DNA of 55,116 nucleotides from Streptomyces globisporus (lineage in GTDB: Bacteria > Actinomycetota > Actinomycetes > Streptomycetales > Streptomycetaceae): contig NZ_QWFA01000062.1 in NCBI RefSeq assembly GCF_003501885.1, forward strand, positions 1-55,116, read 5' to 3'. Shown one piece after another: positions 8,919 to 21,659 of this stretch; position 1 is the stretch's first letter; every line of letters begins with the position of its first letter. The translations under genes and the position numbers were made by a program. The notes under the pieces are model-generated. The model searched no databases. It saw nothing but the letters and a program-made list of their open reading frames with translations, and was not told the DNA's origin.

Positions 8919-9161
8919 TCAGCCCAGCAGGACGTCGTCGTCGCCGAGACGCTTCAGTTCGCGATAGAGGATCGCGAGTCCGGTGACGATGGCGGCCGCG
9001 GAGACGGCCGCGTCGACGAGCCGCAGCACGTCGTTGTCGTTGCGGGCGAGCTTCGCCTGCTTGACGACACTGATCGCGCCGAACGCGGTACTGCCGATCG
9101 CGATGTACGCGCCCGTCTTGGACTTCTGGAAGTTCTTGGCCTTCTTTGCCATGGCACTCAC
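8919..9161 (-). CDS. Small one-helix membrane protein between gatA and gatB
   Basis: 80 residues with a lysine-rich N-terminus ([17 protein letters not shown]), a mildly hydrophobic stretch ([16 protein letters not shown]), a charged linker ([14 protein letters not shown]) and a hydrophobic helix near residues 48-67 ([21 protein letters not shown]). The GTG start overlaps the gatA stop as GTGA, with GAGGAGG ten bases upstream inside gatA, so it is translated as part of the gat operon. ATG at 9152 is the alternative start. The function is unknown to me; the operon position suggests a link to translation or simply a conserved hitchhiker. Confidence 0.8.
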   Translation of the reverse strand: MSAMAKKAKNFQKSKTGAYIAIGSTAFGAISVVKQAKLARNDNDVLRLVDAAVSAAAIVTGLAILYRELKRLGDDDVLLG

Positions 9162-10651
9162 AGCGACGGAGCCTCCTCAAGCAGCGGGTGCCCCCACTTT
9201 TCCACGAAGGCGGCCTCGACGGCGGATCCGACCTTGTACAGCCGGTCGTCCTTCATGGCGGGGGCGATGATCTGCAGTCCGACCGGCAGGCCGTCCTCGG
9301 GAGCCAGGCCGCAGGGCAGCGACATGGCGGAGTTGCCGGCCAGGTTGGTGGGGATGGTGCACAGGTCCGCGAGGTACATCGCCATCGGGTCGTCGGCGCG
9401 CTCGCCGATCGGGAAGGCGGTGGTCGGGGTCGTCGGGGAGACGATCACGTCGACCTGCTCGAAGGCCTTCTCGAAGTCCTGGGTGATGAGGGTGCGGACC
9501 TTCTGGGCCGAGCCGTAGTACGCGTCGTAGTAGCCGGAGCTGAGCGCGTACGTGCCCAGGATGATGCGGCGCTTGACCTCGTCGCCGAAGCCCGCCTCGC
9601 GGGTGAGGGCGGTGACCTCCTCGGCCGACTTCGTGCCGTCGTCGCCGACCCGCAGGCCGTAGCGCATGGCGTCGAAGCGGGCCAGGTTGGAGGAGCACTC
9701 GGACGGGGCGATCAGGTAGTACGCGGAGAGCGCCAGGTCGAAGGACGGGCAGTCCAGCTCGACGATGGTGGCGCCCAGCGACTTCAGCAGCTCGACCGAC
9801 TCGTCGAAGCGCTGGAGCACACCGGCCTGGTAGCCCTCGCCGCGGAACTGCTTGACGACGCCGACGCGCATGCCCTGGACGGAGCCGTTGCGGGCGGCCT
9901 CGACGACCGGCGGGACCGGCGCGTCGATGGACGTGGAGTCCAGCGGGTCGTGCCCGGCGATCGCCTCGTGGAGCAGCGCCGCGTCCAGGACCGTACGGGC
10001 GCAGGGCCCGCCCTGGTCGAGGGAGGACGAGAAGGCGACCATGCCGTAGCGGGACACGCCGCCGTAGGTGGGCTTGACGCCGACGGTGCCGGTGACGGCG
10101 GCGGGCTGGCGGATCGAGCCGCCGGTGTCCGTGCCGATGGCGAGCGGGGCCTCGTAGGAGGCGAGGGCGGCGGAGGAGCCGCCGCCGGAGCCGCCGGGGA
10201 TCCGGGTGAGGTCCCACGGGTTGCCGGTGGGGCCGTAGGCGCTGTTCTCGGTGGAGGACCCCATGGCGAACTCGTCCATGTTGGTCTTGCCGAGAATGAC
10301 GACGTCGGCGTCGCGCAGCTTCTGCGTGAGCGTGGCGTCGTACGGCGGGACCCAGCCTTCGAGGATCTTGGAACCGACGGTGGTCGGCATGTCCTTCGTG
10401 GTGAAGATGTCCTTCAGCGCGAGCGGGACGCCGGCCAGCGGGCCGAGCTTCTCGCCCGCCTCGCGCTTGGCGTCCACGGCACGGGCCTGGGCGAGAGCGC
10501 CCTCGCGGTCGATGTGCAGGAAGGCGTGGACCTTCTCGTCGACGGCGTCGATCCGGGCGAGGTGCGCCTCGGTGACCTCGACGGCGGTCAGCTCGCCGGA
10601 GGCGATCTTCGCGGCGATCTCGGCCGCGGTGAGCTTGATGATGTCCGTCAT
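9158..10651 (-). CDS. gatA: Glutaminyl-tRNA amidotransferase subunit A
   Basis: 497 residues, full length. GatA hydrolyses glutamine and channels ammonia to GatB. The amidase-signature Ser-cisSer-Lys triad is visible: the lysine in [13 protein letters not shown], the cis-serine in the glycine/serine loop [15 protein letters not shown], and the nucleophile in [15 protein letters not shown]. The start has GGAGG ten bases upstream. It follows gatC after five bases and overlaps the next small gene, so gatC-gatA-small gene-gatB form one operon. Confidence 0.97.
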   Translation of the reverse strand: MTDIIKLTAAEIAAKIASGELTAVEVTEAHLARIDAVDEKVHAFLHIDREGALAQARAVDAKREAGEKLGPLAGVPLALKDIFTTKDMPTTVGSKILEGWVPPYDATLTQKLRDADVVILGKTNMDEFAMGSSTENSAYGPTGNPWDLTRIPGGSGGGSSAALASYEAPLAIGTDTGGSIRQPAAVTGTVGVKPTYGGVSRYGMVAFSSSLDQGGPCARTVLDAALLHEAIAGHDPLDSTSIDAPVPPVVEAARNGSVQGMRVGVVKQFRGEGYQAGVLQRFDESVELLKSLGATIVELDCPSFDLALSAYYLIAPSECSSNLARFDAMRYGLRVGDDGTKSAEEVTALTREAGFGDEVKRRIILGTYALSSGYYDAYYGSAQKVRTLITQDFEKAFEQVDVIVSPTTPTTAFPIGERADDPMAMYLADLCTIPTNLAGNSAMSLPCGLAPEDGLPVGLQIIAPAMKDDRLYKVGSAVEAAFVEKWGHPLLEEAPSL

Positions 10652-10656
10652 GGCGG

Positions 10657-10953
10657 TTAGTCCTCCCCCAGGATCTGCGGCACCTTGAAACGCTGCTGCT
10701 CCTGGGCCGGGGCGCCGGAGAGCGCCTGCGCGGGGGTGAGCGACGGACGGACCTCGTCCGCGCGCATGACGTTGGTCAGCGGCAGCGGGTGGGAGGTCGG
10801 CGGTACGTCTTGGTCGGCGACCTCGGAGACGCGGGCGACCGCGCCGATGATGTCGTCGAGCTGACCGGCGAAGTGATCGAGCTCTTCGCCCTTCAGCTCC
10901 AGACGCGCCAGCCGGGCGAGGTGGGCGACCTCCTCGCGCGTGATGCCAGGCAT
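10657..10953 (-). CDS. gatC: Glutaminyl-tRNA amidotransferase subunit C
   Basis: 98 residues, normal for GatC, the small wrap-around subunit that stabilises GatA against GatB. It has the helical start [20 protein letters not shown] and the conserved C-terminal [17 protein letters not shown] tail that lies across the complex. The start is the ATG at 10953; the frame runs further upstream only through non-conserved sequence. First gene of the gat operon; its promoter should lie within 10954-11068. Confidence 0.95.
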   Translation of the reverse strand: MPGITREEVAHLARLARLELKGEELDHFAGQLDDIIGAVARVSEVADQDVPPTSHPLPLTNVMRADEVRPSLTPAQALSGAPAQEQQRFKVPQILGED

Positions 10954-11068
10954 GCAGCGATCCTCAGGGGTTGGTGTGTGGTTTTGGCCCAATCCTATGG
11001 GGTCTCGGGGGGACGGGTGCCCCGGCCCGATCGGGCTACGCCTGTGCGGGCTCCACTCCCCGGGATCT

Positions 11069-13249
11069 TCAGGCGGTGTCGGTCTCCGCGGCGCTGTTCA
11101 CCGTGCTGTTCACCGCGCCGTTGAGCGACCCGTTCATCGAGCCGGTCGCCGAGGCCGTGGCCGACCCCGCGGCGGCCGCCGCCTGGGCCTTCAGCTCGGC
11201 TGGCCTGCGCCAGCCGTGCTCGCCGCGCGCACGCAGCCAGGCCGTGGTCTCCTGCGGCGGCATCGCGGCCGCCACCAGCCACCCCTGCACCGCGTCGCAC
11301 CGCAGATCCCGCAGCCGCTCCCACGTCGTGTCGTCCTCGACGCCCTCGGCGACGACGACCAGGCCGAGCGAGTGGGCCAGGTCGATGGTGCAGCGGACGA
11401 TCTCCGCGTCCTCGTGGTCGACGGCCAGCCGGGCCACGAAGGAGCGGTCGATCTTCAGCTCGCTGACCGGGAGCCGGCGCAGGTGGACCAGGGATGAGTA
11501 GCCGGTGCCGAAGTCGTCCAGCGACATCTTGACGCCGTGCGCGGTGAGCCCGGCCAGGGTGTCGGCGGCGCGCTGCGGGTCCTCCAGCAGCACATGCTCG
11601 GTGATCTCCAGTTGGAGCGCTCCCGCGGGCACGCCGTGGCGGGCGAGGCGGGCCGCGACGCCTCCGGCGAAGCCGGGGGTGTGGACGTCGCGCGGGGAGA
11701 CGTTGACCGCGACGGGCACGCACAGGCCCTGCGCCCGCCAGCGGGCGACCTGGGCGAGCGCCGTCTCCAGGACGTACTCCGTGAGGTGCGGCATCAGTCC
11801 GGAGGACTCGGCGATGGCGATGAACTCGTCCGGGGGGACCCGGCCGCGCTCCGGGTGCACCCAGCGCACCAGGGCCTCAAGGCCCGCGACCTGCCCGTCG
11901 AAGCGGACCTTGGGCTGGTAGTGCAATTCGACCTCTCCCGCGTCCAGCGCCCGGCGCAGATCGCCGAGGAGCCCGAGCCGGTCGGGGGTGTTGCTGTCCC
12001 GCTTGGACTCGTAGACCTCCACTGCGGTGCGGTCCCGTTTGGCCTGGTACATCGCGACGTCCGCCCGGCGCAGCAGGCCCTCGGCGTCGAGGGCGTGGTC
12101 GGGGTAGACGGCGACCCCGGCGCTGGCCTCCAGGACGAGGGTGAGCCCGTCGAGGTCGAGCGGTGAGGACAGCTCGGCGACGAGGTGGCGGGCGACCTGC
12201 TGGGCGCTGGTGGTGGAGTCGGTGTGCGGGAGGAGGACGGCGAACTCGTCGCCGCCGAGGCGGGCCGCCTCCGCGCCGCGCGGCAGGGCGAGCCGCAGGC
12301 GTTCCGCTATCTGGAGCAGCAGCCGGTCCCCGGCGAGGTGGCCGAGGGTGTCGTTGACCGCGCGGAAGCGGTCCAGATCGATGAGGACCAGCGCGGAGCG
12401 GGTTCCGATGGACTCCGCGTCCTCCAGCGCCGACCAGGTCCGCTCCAGCAGCCACTGGCGGTTGGGCAGCCCGGTCAGCGGGTCGCGCAGCTGCTCCTCG
12501 GCGCGGGCGCGGGCGATCCAGAGGGTGGAGTCCAGGGCGATCAGCGGCACCGCGAAGAGCGGCAGCAGTATGGGCATGGACATCGCGACGGCGCAGATCA
12601 GCGGGGCGAGCCCGAGGAGCGCGACGGCGACGAGTCCCTGGCGCAGCATCGCGGTGCGGGCGATGGTCGGCAGCCCGCCGTTGTGAGGTGCCTGGGCGTA
12701 CCACAGGAGGACCCGGGTGACGAGCAGATACGTCGACGCGGTCAGGAGCAGTTCCGGGACGGCCGCGATGCCCCAGTCGAGTGGCCGCCAGGGCTCCTCG
12801 ACGGTGGGGGCCACGCCGAACGCGGCCAGCACGAGCGCCGCCGCGCCGATGCCGAGCATGTCGACCCCGCCGTGCAGCAGCCCCTGCCACCAGCGGTGCC
12901 GGCGGGCGGTCCCGACGAGCACCACGACGGCGAGGCTGACCAGGACGGCCGGCAGCCAGCCGTACAGCAGGAGCACGGCGAGGGTGAGGGCGGCGCCGGA
13001 GCCGGTGCCGCCCCACCACCGGTCGCGGCCGAGGGCCACCAGATGGCCGACGATGATCCCGGTGAGCACGGCGAGGGACCAGCCCACCACTCCGTCCGGG
13101 AAGAGTGCGTGGCCCTGTTGGACCGTTCGGTAGGACCCGACCGCCAGCAGTAACGCGGCGATCCCCACGACGGCGGCGCCCACCGGGGGCGTGAGGCCGA
13201 CGAAACCTTGCAGCCGCGACACCGGGGCGGCGCTCTCGGTCGGTTTCAT
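11069..13249 (-). CDS. rmdB: Membrane GGDEF-EAL protein, RmdB-like c-di-GMP phosphodiesterase
   Basis: 726 residues: about eight membrane helices (1-250), a GGDEF domain (about 260-430) with an intact [10 protein letters not shown] active site, and an EAL domain (about 445-690). All EAL catalytic landmarks are present: [22 protein letters not shown], the [10 protein letters not shown] loop, LKIDRSF and VAEGVED. No canonical RxxD inhibitory site sits before GGDEF. In S. coelicolor the ligA-gat neighbourhood holds RmdB, a phosphodiesterase that influences aerial mycelium formation; the symbol rests on that synteny and the architecture. The C-terminus ends in an unusual Ser/Asn/Ala/Gly-rich tail (last 35 residues, repeating NGS/NGA/NST units). 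Confidence 0.88.
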   Translation of the reverse strand: MKPTESAAPVSRLQGFVGLTPPVGAAVVGIAALLLAVGSYRTVQQGHALFPDGVVGWSLAVLTGIIVGHLVALGRDRWWGGTGSGAALTLAVLLLYGWLPAVLVSLAVVVLVGTARRHRWWQGLLHGGVDMLGIGAAALVLAAFGVAPTVEEPWRPLDWGIAAVPELLLTASTYLLVTRVLLWYAQAPHNGGLPTIARTAMLRQGLVAVALLGLAPLICAVAMSMPILLPLFAVPLIALDSTLWIARARAEEQLRDPLTGLPNRQWLLERTWSALEDAESIGTRSALVLIDLDRFRAVNDTLGHLAGDRLLLQIAERLRLALPRGAEAARLGGDEFAVLLPHTDSTTSAQQVARHLVAELSSPLDLDGLTLVLEASAGVAVYPDHALDAEGLLRRADVAMYQAKRDRTAVEVYESKRDSNTPDRLGLLGDLRRALDAGEVELHYQPKVRFDGQVAGLEALVRWVHPERGRVPPDEFIAIAESSGLMPHLTEYVLETALAQVARWRAQGLCVPVAVNVSPRDVHTPGFAGGVAARLARHGVPAGALQLEITEHVLLEDPQRAADTLAGLTAHGVKMSLDDFGTGYSSLVHLRRLPVSELKIDRSFVARLAVDHEDAEIVRCTIDLAHSLGLVVVAEGVEDDTTWERLRDLRCDAVQGWLVAAAMPPQETTAWLRARGEHGWRRPAELKAQAAAAAGSATASATGSMNGSLNGAVNSTVNSAAETDTA

Positions 13250-13620
13250 TCCGTCCCTCTCACAGCCGGCGGTGCCGATGACCCTCGGTGGCGCCCGCTT
13301 CCGTGGCACCACGGCCCGGTCGAGGGCCGTGCACGGCGGGCGCACCTCTCAACAGTAGGCCGCGAAAGGCTTCCAGGGGCAGCGCTCTACAGCTCTTGCC
13401 CGAATGCGAACCGACCACCCGTCACCATCTGCTATTGGCCCGAACGGGTGGTACGGCAGGGCCATTCGGGGAGCGCCCGACCCTTCTTCACCCCTCTGCC
13501 CCGTTTCCTTCCCCGCACGAAGCGCGCCACGCCGGGGCATCGTCTCGAAGGCGTCTCGATCCGGGAAACGGGGAGCGAACGACGGTCCGGCGGACGGTCA
13601 CTCCCCGTCCACGCCCCCGT
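13250..13620. other. Non-coding gap between rmdB start and ligA stop
   Basis: 371 bases without a convincing gene. It must hold the rmdB promoter and the ligA 3-prime end. No strong hairpin, dyad or BldD-like AGTGA/TCACT box was found by eye. Confidence 0.5.
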
Positions 13621-16913
<3,293 letters not shown>

Positions 16914-16959
16914 CCGGGAAGCCTACGGTCCCCCGTACGCCGGTTGCGCGCCGGCCCGC

Positions 16960-17649
16960 TCAGCGTCCGGGGCGGACCGTGAGGTCGTTGACCTCGGCGT
17001 CGCGCGGCAGATCGATCGCCATGAGGATCGTGGTGGCCACCGACTCCGGGTCGATCCAGCGCTCGGCGTCGTACTCCTTGCCCTCCTGCTGGTGCACCTT
17101 GGCCTGCATGGGGCTGGCGGTGCGGCCCGGGTAGACGGAGGTGACGCGGACCCCGTTGCCGTGTTCCTCGTGGCGCAGCGAGTCGGCGAGCGCCTTGAGG
17201 CCGTGCTTGCTCGCGGCGTACGCGCTCCACCCGGCGTGGGCGTTGAGTCCGGCGCCGGAGTTCACGAAGAGGACGTGGCCCCGGGCGACGCGGAGCTGCG
17301 GGAGGAGGAGGCGGGTGATCTCGGCGGGGGCGATCAGGTTGGCGTCGATCTGGAAGTGCCAGGCCTTGGGGGTGAGCTCCCCGACCTCGCCCAGCTCGAC
17401 GACGCCCGCGATGTGCAGCAGGGTGTCGATCCGCTCGGGCATGGACTGCTGGCCGAACGCCCAGGACAGCCGGTCGGGGTTGCCGAGGTCGCCGACGAGC
17501 GTGCGCGCGCCCGGGTAGCGCTCGGCGAACTCCTTGGCGCGGCCGGCGTCGCGGGCGAGCAGGACGAGATCGTCGCCGCGCTCCTGGAGACGGCGGGCGA
17601 CAGCTGCGCCGATGCCGGAACCGGCGCCGGTGATGAGGTGGGTAGCCAT
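16960..17649 (-). CDS. Short-chain dehydrogenase/reductase
   Basis: 229 residues, an NAD(P)-dependent oxidoreductase of unknown substrate. The Rossmann loop TGAGSGIG is at residues 7-14, the DLGNPDRL adenine-contact segment near 54, and the catalytic Ser and YxxxK in FVNSGAG and WSAYAASKHGL. The ATG has no competing upstream start. The gene is slightly short for the family, without a long substrate loop. It lies between the MetE-core gene and the LOG gene, all on the minus strand. Confidence 0.92.
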   Translation of the reverse strand: MATHLITGAGSGIGAAVARRLQERGDDLVLLARDAGRAKEFAERYPGARTLVGDLGNPDRLSWAFGQQSMPERIDTLLHIAGVVELGEVGELTPKAWHFQIDANLIAPAEITRLLLPQLRVARGHVLFVNSGAGLNAHAGWSAYAASKHGLKALADSLRHEEHGNGVRVTSVYPGRTASPMQAKVHQQEGKEYDAERWIDPESVATTILMAIDLPRDAEVNDLTVRPGR

Positions 17650-17661
17650 GGGGCGATCCTA

Positions 17662-17771
17662 GATCCGGGGCGCTTGCCGGCGTCCGGCGGTCTCCTCCGG
17701 GTGGGCGAGCGCCGCTCCCGGATCCGGGCCGCTCACTGGAGTCCGGCGGTCTCCTCCAGGTAGGCGAGCGC
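17662..17771. repeat. Degenerate 59-bp tandem duplication of the LOG gene 3-prime end
   Basis: Bases 17721-17771 include the last eleven codons and stop of the LOG gene. A decayed copy lies directly downstream at 17662-17712. Over the best 31 bases (17741-17771 against 17682-17712) 29 match. The copy has lost the stop codon position. Confidence 0.7.
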
Positions 17772-18272
17772 GCCGACGCCGTCCTTGGCGAAGAAGACGA
17801 GGTCGGTCAGCGGCAGCGGCAGGAAGCCCTCGTCCTCCATGCGCTGGAACTGCTGGCGCAGCCCGTCGTAGAAGCCCGCCGTGTTGAGCAGGACGACGGG
17901 CTTGGTGTGCTTGCCGTGCTTCTTCAGCTCCAGGATCTCGGTGGCCTCGTCGAGCGTCCCGGTCCCGCCGACCATGATCACCACGGCGTCGGCCTTCTCC
18001 AGGAGGAGCGCCTTGCGCTCGGCGAGGTCACGGGCGATGACCATCTCGTCGGCGTTCGGGCGGGCGCTCGCGGCGAGGAATTCGACGGACACCCCGACGA
18101 GCCGGCCGCCCGCCGCCTGCACCCCGTCCGCGACGACCTTCATCAGCCCCTTGTCCGATCCACCCCAGACGAGGGTGTGCCCGCCCCGTCCGAGCAGCTC
18201 GGCGAACTCGCAGGCGGGCACGGTGTAGCGGTCGTCGAGGTCGGCGGCGGAGAGGAAGACGCAGATGTTCAT
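17733..18272 (-). CDS. LOG-family protein (TIGR00730, cytokinin-type phosphoribohydrolase)
   Basis: 179 residues. Family members release nucleobases from nucleoside 5-prime monophosphates; they were long annotated as lysine decarboxylases. The N-terminal MNICVFLSAADLDDRY opening, the VWGGSDKGLMKVVADG loop and the nucleotide-binding MVGGTGTLDEATE motif (family form PGGxGTxxE, here with Val instead of Pro) are visible. The very long open frame in which it lies is an artefact; the start is the ATG at 18272. The C-terminus YLEETAGLQ has been tandemly duplicated downstream as non-coding sequence. Confidence 0.85.
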   Translation of the reverse strand: MNICVFLSAADLDDRYTVPACEFAELLGRGGHTLVWGGSDKGLMKVVADGVQAAGGRLVGVSVEFLAASARPNADEMVIARDLAERKALLLEKADAVVIMVGGTGTLDEATEILELKKHGKHTKPVVLLNTAGFYDGLRQQFQRMEDEGFLPLPLTDLVFFAKDGVGALAYLEETAGLQ

Positions 18273-18368
18273 GGGGCAACCGTACGACCCCGCCTCGGAC
18301 ACTCCCCCGTTCCGGGGAAGGTTCGGCGTACGGGGAAGAAGCCCGCCCCGTACGCCGCTGAAACGGGT

Positions 18369-18704
18369 ATGACTGCCACCCGAGGACACCGCATCACCGT
18401 CGAGCAGGGCACCGAGCACGTGCGGGCCGTGCACGACGGACAGGTGCTGGCCGAGAGCCGCCGCCCGCTCGTGCTCCGCGAGAGGGGCTGTCCGGTTCGC
18501 TACTACCTGCCGCCCGAGGACGTCCGCACCGAGCTGCTCTCCCCGTCGGACACCTCCACCCACTGCCCGTTCAAGGGGGACGCCTCCTACTGGTCGCGGC
18601 CCGGGGCCGCCGATCTCGTCTGGGCCTACCCGGATCCGAAGCCCGAAGTCGCCGCGATCAAGGACCACTTCTGCTTCTACGCCACGGAGACGGTGGCGGA
18701 CTGA
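18369..18704 (+). CDS. DUF427 family protein
   Basis: 111 residues, a small beta-rich DUF427 domain covering the whole protein. The family landmarks are RYYLPPEDV, HCPFKGDASYW and WAYPDPKPEVAAIKDHFCFY. No enzymatic role is established. The ATG is the first conventional start in the frame and the gene is divergent from the LOG gene with a 96-base gap that must hold both promoters. It is followed 75 bases later by the hydrolase gene in the same direction. Confidence 0.88.
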   Translation: MTATRGHRITVEQGTEHVRAVHDGQVLAESRRPLVLRERGCPVRYYLPPEDVRTELLSPSDTSTHCPFKGDASYWSRPGAADLVWAYPDPKPEVAAIKDHFCFYATETVAD

Positions 18705-18779
18705 CCCTCGATCCGCTCGCCCGGGAACTTTTTCTCGGGCGAGCGATGAGTTTCCCGGCCCGCCCCGGTCTCCTCTCCC

Positions 18780-19583
18780 ATGGACAGGATTCTCTCCGCC
18801 GACGGCACGCCGATCGCCTACCGCCGCCAGGGCGAGGGGCCACCGCTGGTGCTGGTCGGCGGTGCGCTGAGCGTGGCAGCGACCGACGCGGCGCTGGCCG
18901 CTCTGCTCGCGCCGCGTTTCACGGTGATCACCTACGACCGGCGGGGCCGGGGCGCCAGCGGTGACACCGGGCGCTGTGCCGTGGCGCGGGAGATCGAGGA
19001 CCTGGCCGCCGTCGTCGGTGCCGCCGGGGCGGACACGTCGGTCTTCGGGATGTCCTCCGGCGGGGCGCTGGCCCTGGAGGCGGCCGCCTTTGGGCTCCCG
19101 GTGGAGCTGCTCGCCGTGTACGAGCCGCCCTACACGCCGGGGGCGTCCGGGCTGCGGTTCAAGGCCCGCTGCACGGCCCGGCTGCAGCGGCTGCTGGCGG
19201 CCGGGGACCGGGGCGGGGCGGTGGAGCTGTTCCTGTCCATGACGGGGGTCGCCGAGGAGACGGCCGCCCGGATGCGGCGGGCCCCGGTGTGGCCGGAGCT
19301 GGAGGCGATGGCGCACACGCTGGCGTACGACGACGCGCTGCTGGGCGACGGGGCGATCCCGGCCGAGCGGTTCTCGGCCGTCGCCGCCCGGACCCTGGTG
19401 ATCTGCGGCGGCTTCAGCAGCGCCCCGGCGCGGGCGGCGACCCGGACGCTGGCCGAGGCCCTGCCGCGCGGCCGGCACCGCACGCTGACGGGCCAGATGC
19501 GCGAGGTGGCGCCCCAGGTGCTCGCGCCGGTGCTGACGGAGTTCTTCGCGAGGGACGTGTACGCGTACCGAAGGGCGTCCTAG
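18780..19583 (+). CDS. Alpha/beta-hydrolase fold protein, catalytic triad apparently incomplete
   Basis: 267 residues with an alpha/beta-hydrolase fold: oxyanion segment LVLVGGALS, the YDRRGRGASGD strand, and the nucleophile elbow GMSSGGALALE (Ser near residue 94). The C-terminal block normally reading GQxHxVAP reads GQMREVAP, so the catalytic histidine position holds arginine (codon CGC where CAC would be expected). The acid position is also unclear (VICGGFSSAP). It may be a non-catalytic or altered enzyme. The start is ATG at 18780. Downstream, the gene end has been tandemly duplicated (19595-19621). Confidence 0.85.
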   Translation: MDRILSADGTPIAYRRQGEGPPLVLVGGALSVAATDAALAALLAPRFTVITYDRRGRGASGDTGRCAVAREIEDLAAVVGAAGADTSVFGMSSGGALALEAAAFGLPVELLAVYEPPYTPGASGLRFKARCTARLQRLLAAGDRGGAVELFLSMTGVAEETAARMRRAPVWPELEAMAHTLAYDDALLGDGAIPAERFSAVAARTLVICGGFSSAPARAATRTLAEALPRGRHRTLTGQMREVAPQVLAPVLTEFFARDVYAYRRAS

Positions 19584-19621
19584 CCGGTCTGTACGTGTAC
19601 GCGTACCGGTAGGCGTCCCAG
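19557..19621. repeat. 38-bp period tandem duplication of the hydrolase gene 3-prime end
   Basis: GTGTACGCGTACCG at 19557-19570 recurs at 19595-19608; over 27 bases, which include the TAG stop in the first copy, 23 match. In the second copy the stop has become CAG. The copy lies in the convergent gap before mnmA. Confidence 0.7.
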
Positions 19622-19651
19622 GACGGCACGCCCTGGGGGCGCCGCGCGGGC

Positions 19652-20788
19652 TCAGCCGCCCGCCGCCACCCGTTCGCGGCGGACCGTCGTCGCGATGGTG
19701 GCCGAGCCGACCACGCGCGTGCCGTCGTAGAGGACGACCGCCTGGCCGGGGGCGACGCCCCGGACCGGCTCGGTGAAGGTGACGTTCAGCTCGGAGCCGT
19801 CGACCAGCTCGGCGATGACCTCGGTCTCGCCGCCGTGGGCGCGGAGCTGGGCGGTGTACGTACCCGGGCCGGACGGAGGCGTTCCGCACCAGCGGGGCTT
19901 GATCGCGGTCAGCGCGGTGACGTCCAGGGCCTCGACGGGACCGACGGTGACGGTGTTGTTCACCGGGGAGATGTCGAGGACGTAGCGCGGCTTGCCGTCG
20001 GGGGCCGGGTGGCCGATCTTGAGGCCCTTGCGCTGGCCGATGGTGAAGCCGAACGCGCCCTCGTGGGTGCCCAGCTTCGCACCCGACTCGTCGAGGATGT
20101 CGCCCTCGGCCGGACCGCCGAGGCGGTTCGCCAGGAAGCCCTGGGTGTCGCCGTCGGCGATGAAGCAGATGTCGTGACTGTCGGGCTTCTTGGCGACGGC
20201 CAGGGCCCGGCGCTCGGCCTCGGCGCGGATCTCGTCCTTGGTGGTGAGGGTGTCGCCGAGCGGGAACATGGCGTGGGCGAGCTGCTTCTCGTCCAGGACG
20301 CCGAGCACATAGCTCTGGTCCTTGGCCATGTCGGACGCGCGGTGCAGCTCGCGGCTGCCGTCCTCGGTGAGCACGACCGTGGCGTAGTGGCCGGTGCAGA
20401 CGGCGTCGAAGCCGAGGGCGAGGGCCTTGTCGAGCAGCGCGGCGAACTTGATCTTCTCGTTGCAGCGCAGGCAGGGGTTGGGCGTGCGCCCGGCCTCGTA
20501 CTCCGCGACGAAGTCCTCCACGACATCCTCGCGGAAGCGTTCCGCCAGGTCCCAGACGTAGAACGGGATACCGATGACGTCGGCCGCGCGGCGGGCGTCC
20601 CGGGAGTCCTCGATGGTGCAACAGCCGCGCGCCCCGGTCCGGAAGGACTGGGGGTTCGCGGACAGGGCGAGGTGGACACCGGTCACGTCGTGGCCCGCCT
20701 CGACGGCACGGGCGGCGGCGACGGCGGAGTCCACGCCGCCCGACATCGCGGCGAGGACACGCAGGGGGCGCTGGGAAGTCTGAGTCAT
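19652..20788 (-). CDS. mnmA: tRNA-specific 2-thiouridylase
   Basis: 378 residues. MnmA adenylates U34 of tRNA(Lys/Glu/Gln) and inserts sulfur supplied from a cysteine desulfurase. Visible motifs: the PP-loop [14 protein letters not shown] near residues 13-26, the catalytic cysteine in [14 protein letters not shown], and the second active cysteine in [16 protein letters not shown], then the beta-barrel C-terminal domain ending [18 protein letters not shown]. The cysteine desulfurase gene at 21635 lies close by on the same strand, separated by a divergent amidase gene, and is its likely sulfur donor. Confidence 0.96.
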   Translation of the reverse strand: MTQTSQRPLRVLAAMSGGVDSAVAAARAVEAGHDVTGVHLALSANPQSFRTGARGCCTIEDSRDARRAADVIGIPFYVWDLAERFREDVVEDFVAEYEAGRTPNPCLRCNEKIKFAALLDKALALGFDAVCTGHYATVVLTEDGSRELHRASDMAKDQSYVLGVLDEKQLAHAMFPLGDTLTTKDEIRAEAERRALAVAKKPDSHDICFIADGDTQGFLANRLGGPAEGDILDESGAKLGTHEGAFGFTIGQRKGLKIGHPAPDGKPRYVLDISPVNNTVTVGPVEALDVTALTAIKPRWCGTPPSGPGTYTAQLRAHGGETEVIAELVDGSELNVTFTEPVRGVAPGQAVVLYDGTRVVGSATIATTVRRERVAAGG

Positions 20789-20849
20789 AGCCCCTCCAGG
20801 GTACGGGTCGCCGGGAACCGAACGCTCGCGGATAAGCGTTGACGATCAC

Positions 20850-21587
20850 ATGGGGAACAACGGGAGCACCCGGGCCGCGCGAAAGCCCTCGGGAAAGCCT
20901 TCGCGGAAGAAGCCGGCGGACGGCGTCGGCCGCCGCGCACTGCTGATCGGCGGGGGCGCGGTGGCGGCCGCCGGCACCGCCGCCGTGCTCGCACGCGACA
21001 AGGTGAAGCGCCTGTGGTGGCAGGTCCCCGGCGTCGAGAAGCCCCGGAGGCCGGGTGAGCTGGACTACGCGGGGGCGACCTGGGTGGCCGCCTCGGAGGC
21101 GAACTGGCGCCGGGCGGACCGGCCCGACGACTTCCCCATCGACCGGGTGATCATCCATGTCACCCAGGGCAGCTTCGCCGGCGCGGTGAAGGTGTTCCAG
21201 GACCCGGCCCACCAGGCCGCGACGCACTACATCGTGGGGCAGGACGGGCGGGTGGTGCAGATGATCCGCGAGCTGGACGTGGCGTACCAGGCGGGCAACC
21301 GCTCCTACAACGAGCGGGCCGTCGGCATCGAGCACGAGGGGTTCGTGGACCGGCCGAAGGACCTGACGAAGGAGATGTACGCGTCGTCGGCGCGGCTCAC
21401 GGCGTCGATCTGCGCGCGGCACGGCATACCCATCGACCGGGAGCACATCATCGGGCACGTGGAGGTGCCGGGCACCGACCACACCGATCCGGGCCCGCAC
21501 TGGGACTGGGACCGGTACATGGAGCTGGTGCGGCGGGCCGCGACGGCGCCGCCGAGCCCTACGCCATCGCCGTCGGCGAAGGCGTAA
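20850..21587 (+). CDS. Exported N-acetylmuramoyl-L-alanine amidase (Amidase_2/PGRP)
   Basis: 245 residues. It would cleave the amide between muramic acid and the peptide stem in the cell wall. The N-terminus is basic (RKPSGKPSRKKPADGVGRR) with a twin-arginine followed by ALLIGGGAVAAAGTAAVLA, a Tat-like signal or anchor. The Amidase_2 domain covers about 75-230: zinc ligands in VIIHVTQG, IGHVEVPGTDHTDPGPHW, and the ATHYIVGQDGRVVQMI core. A Pro/Ser/Thr tail ends the protein. No good ribosome-binding site precedes the ATG, so the start is tentative. It sits between mnmA and the cysteine desulfurase but on the opposite strand. Confidence 0.9.
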   Translation: MGNNGSTRAARKPSGKPSRKKPADGVGRRALLIGGGAVAAAGTAAVLARDKVKRLWWQVPGVEKPRRPGELDYAGATWVAASEANWRRADRPDDFPIDRVIIHVTQGSFAGAVKVFQDPAHQAATHYIVGQDGRVVQMIRELDVAYQAGNRSYNERAVGIEHEGFVDRPKDLTKEMYASSARLTASICARHGIPIDREHIIGHVEVPGTDHTDPGPHWDWDRYMELVRRAATAPPSPTPSPSAKA

Positions 21588-21609
21588 CGCCTCCGGGTGA
21601 CGGTCCTCG

Positions 21610-21659
21610 TCAGCTGAGCCCGGCGTTCGCCGTCTCAGCTGAGCCCGGCCGTCCGCGCC
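21610..21659. repeat. 25-bp tandem duplication at the end of the cysteine desulfurase gene
   Basis: TCAGCTGAGCCCGGC at 21635-21649 encodes (minus strand) the last codons and stop; the same 15-mer occurs at 21610-21624 just downstream. The remaining ten bases of each unit are diverged. Confidence 0.7.

Noticed and set aside
13349..13540. Small minus-strand frame in the ligA-rmdB gap
   Set aside because: No ribosome-binding site, arginine-rich composition and no resemblance to a protein.
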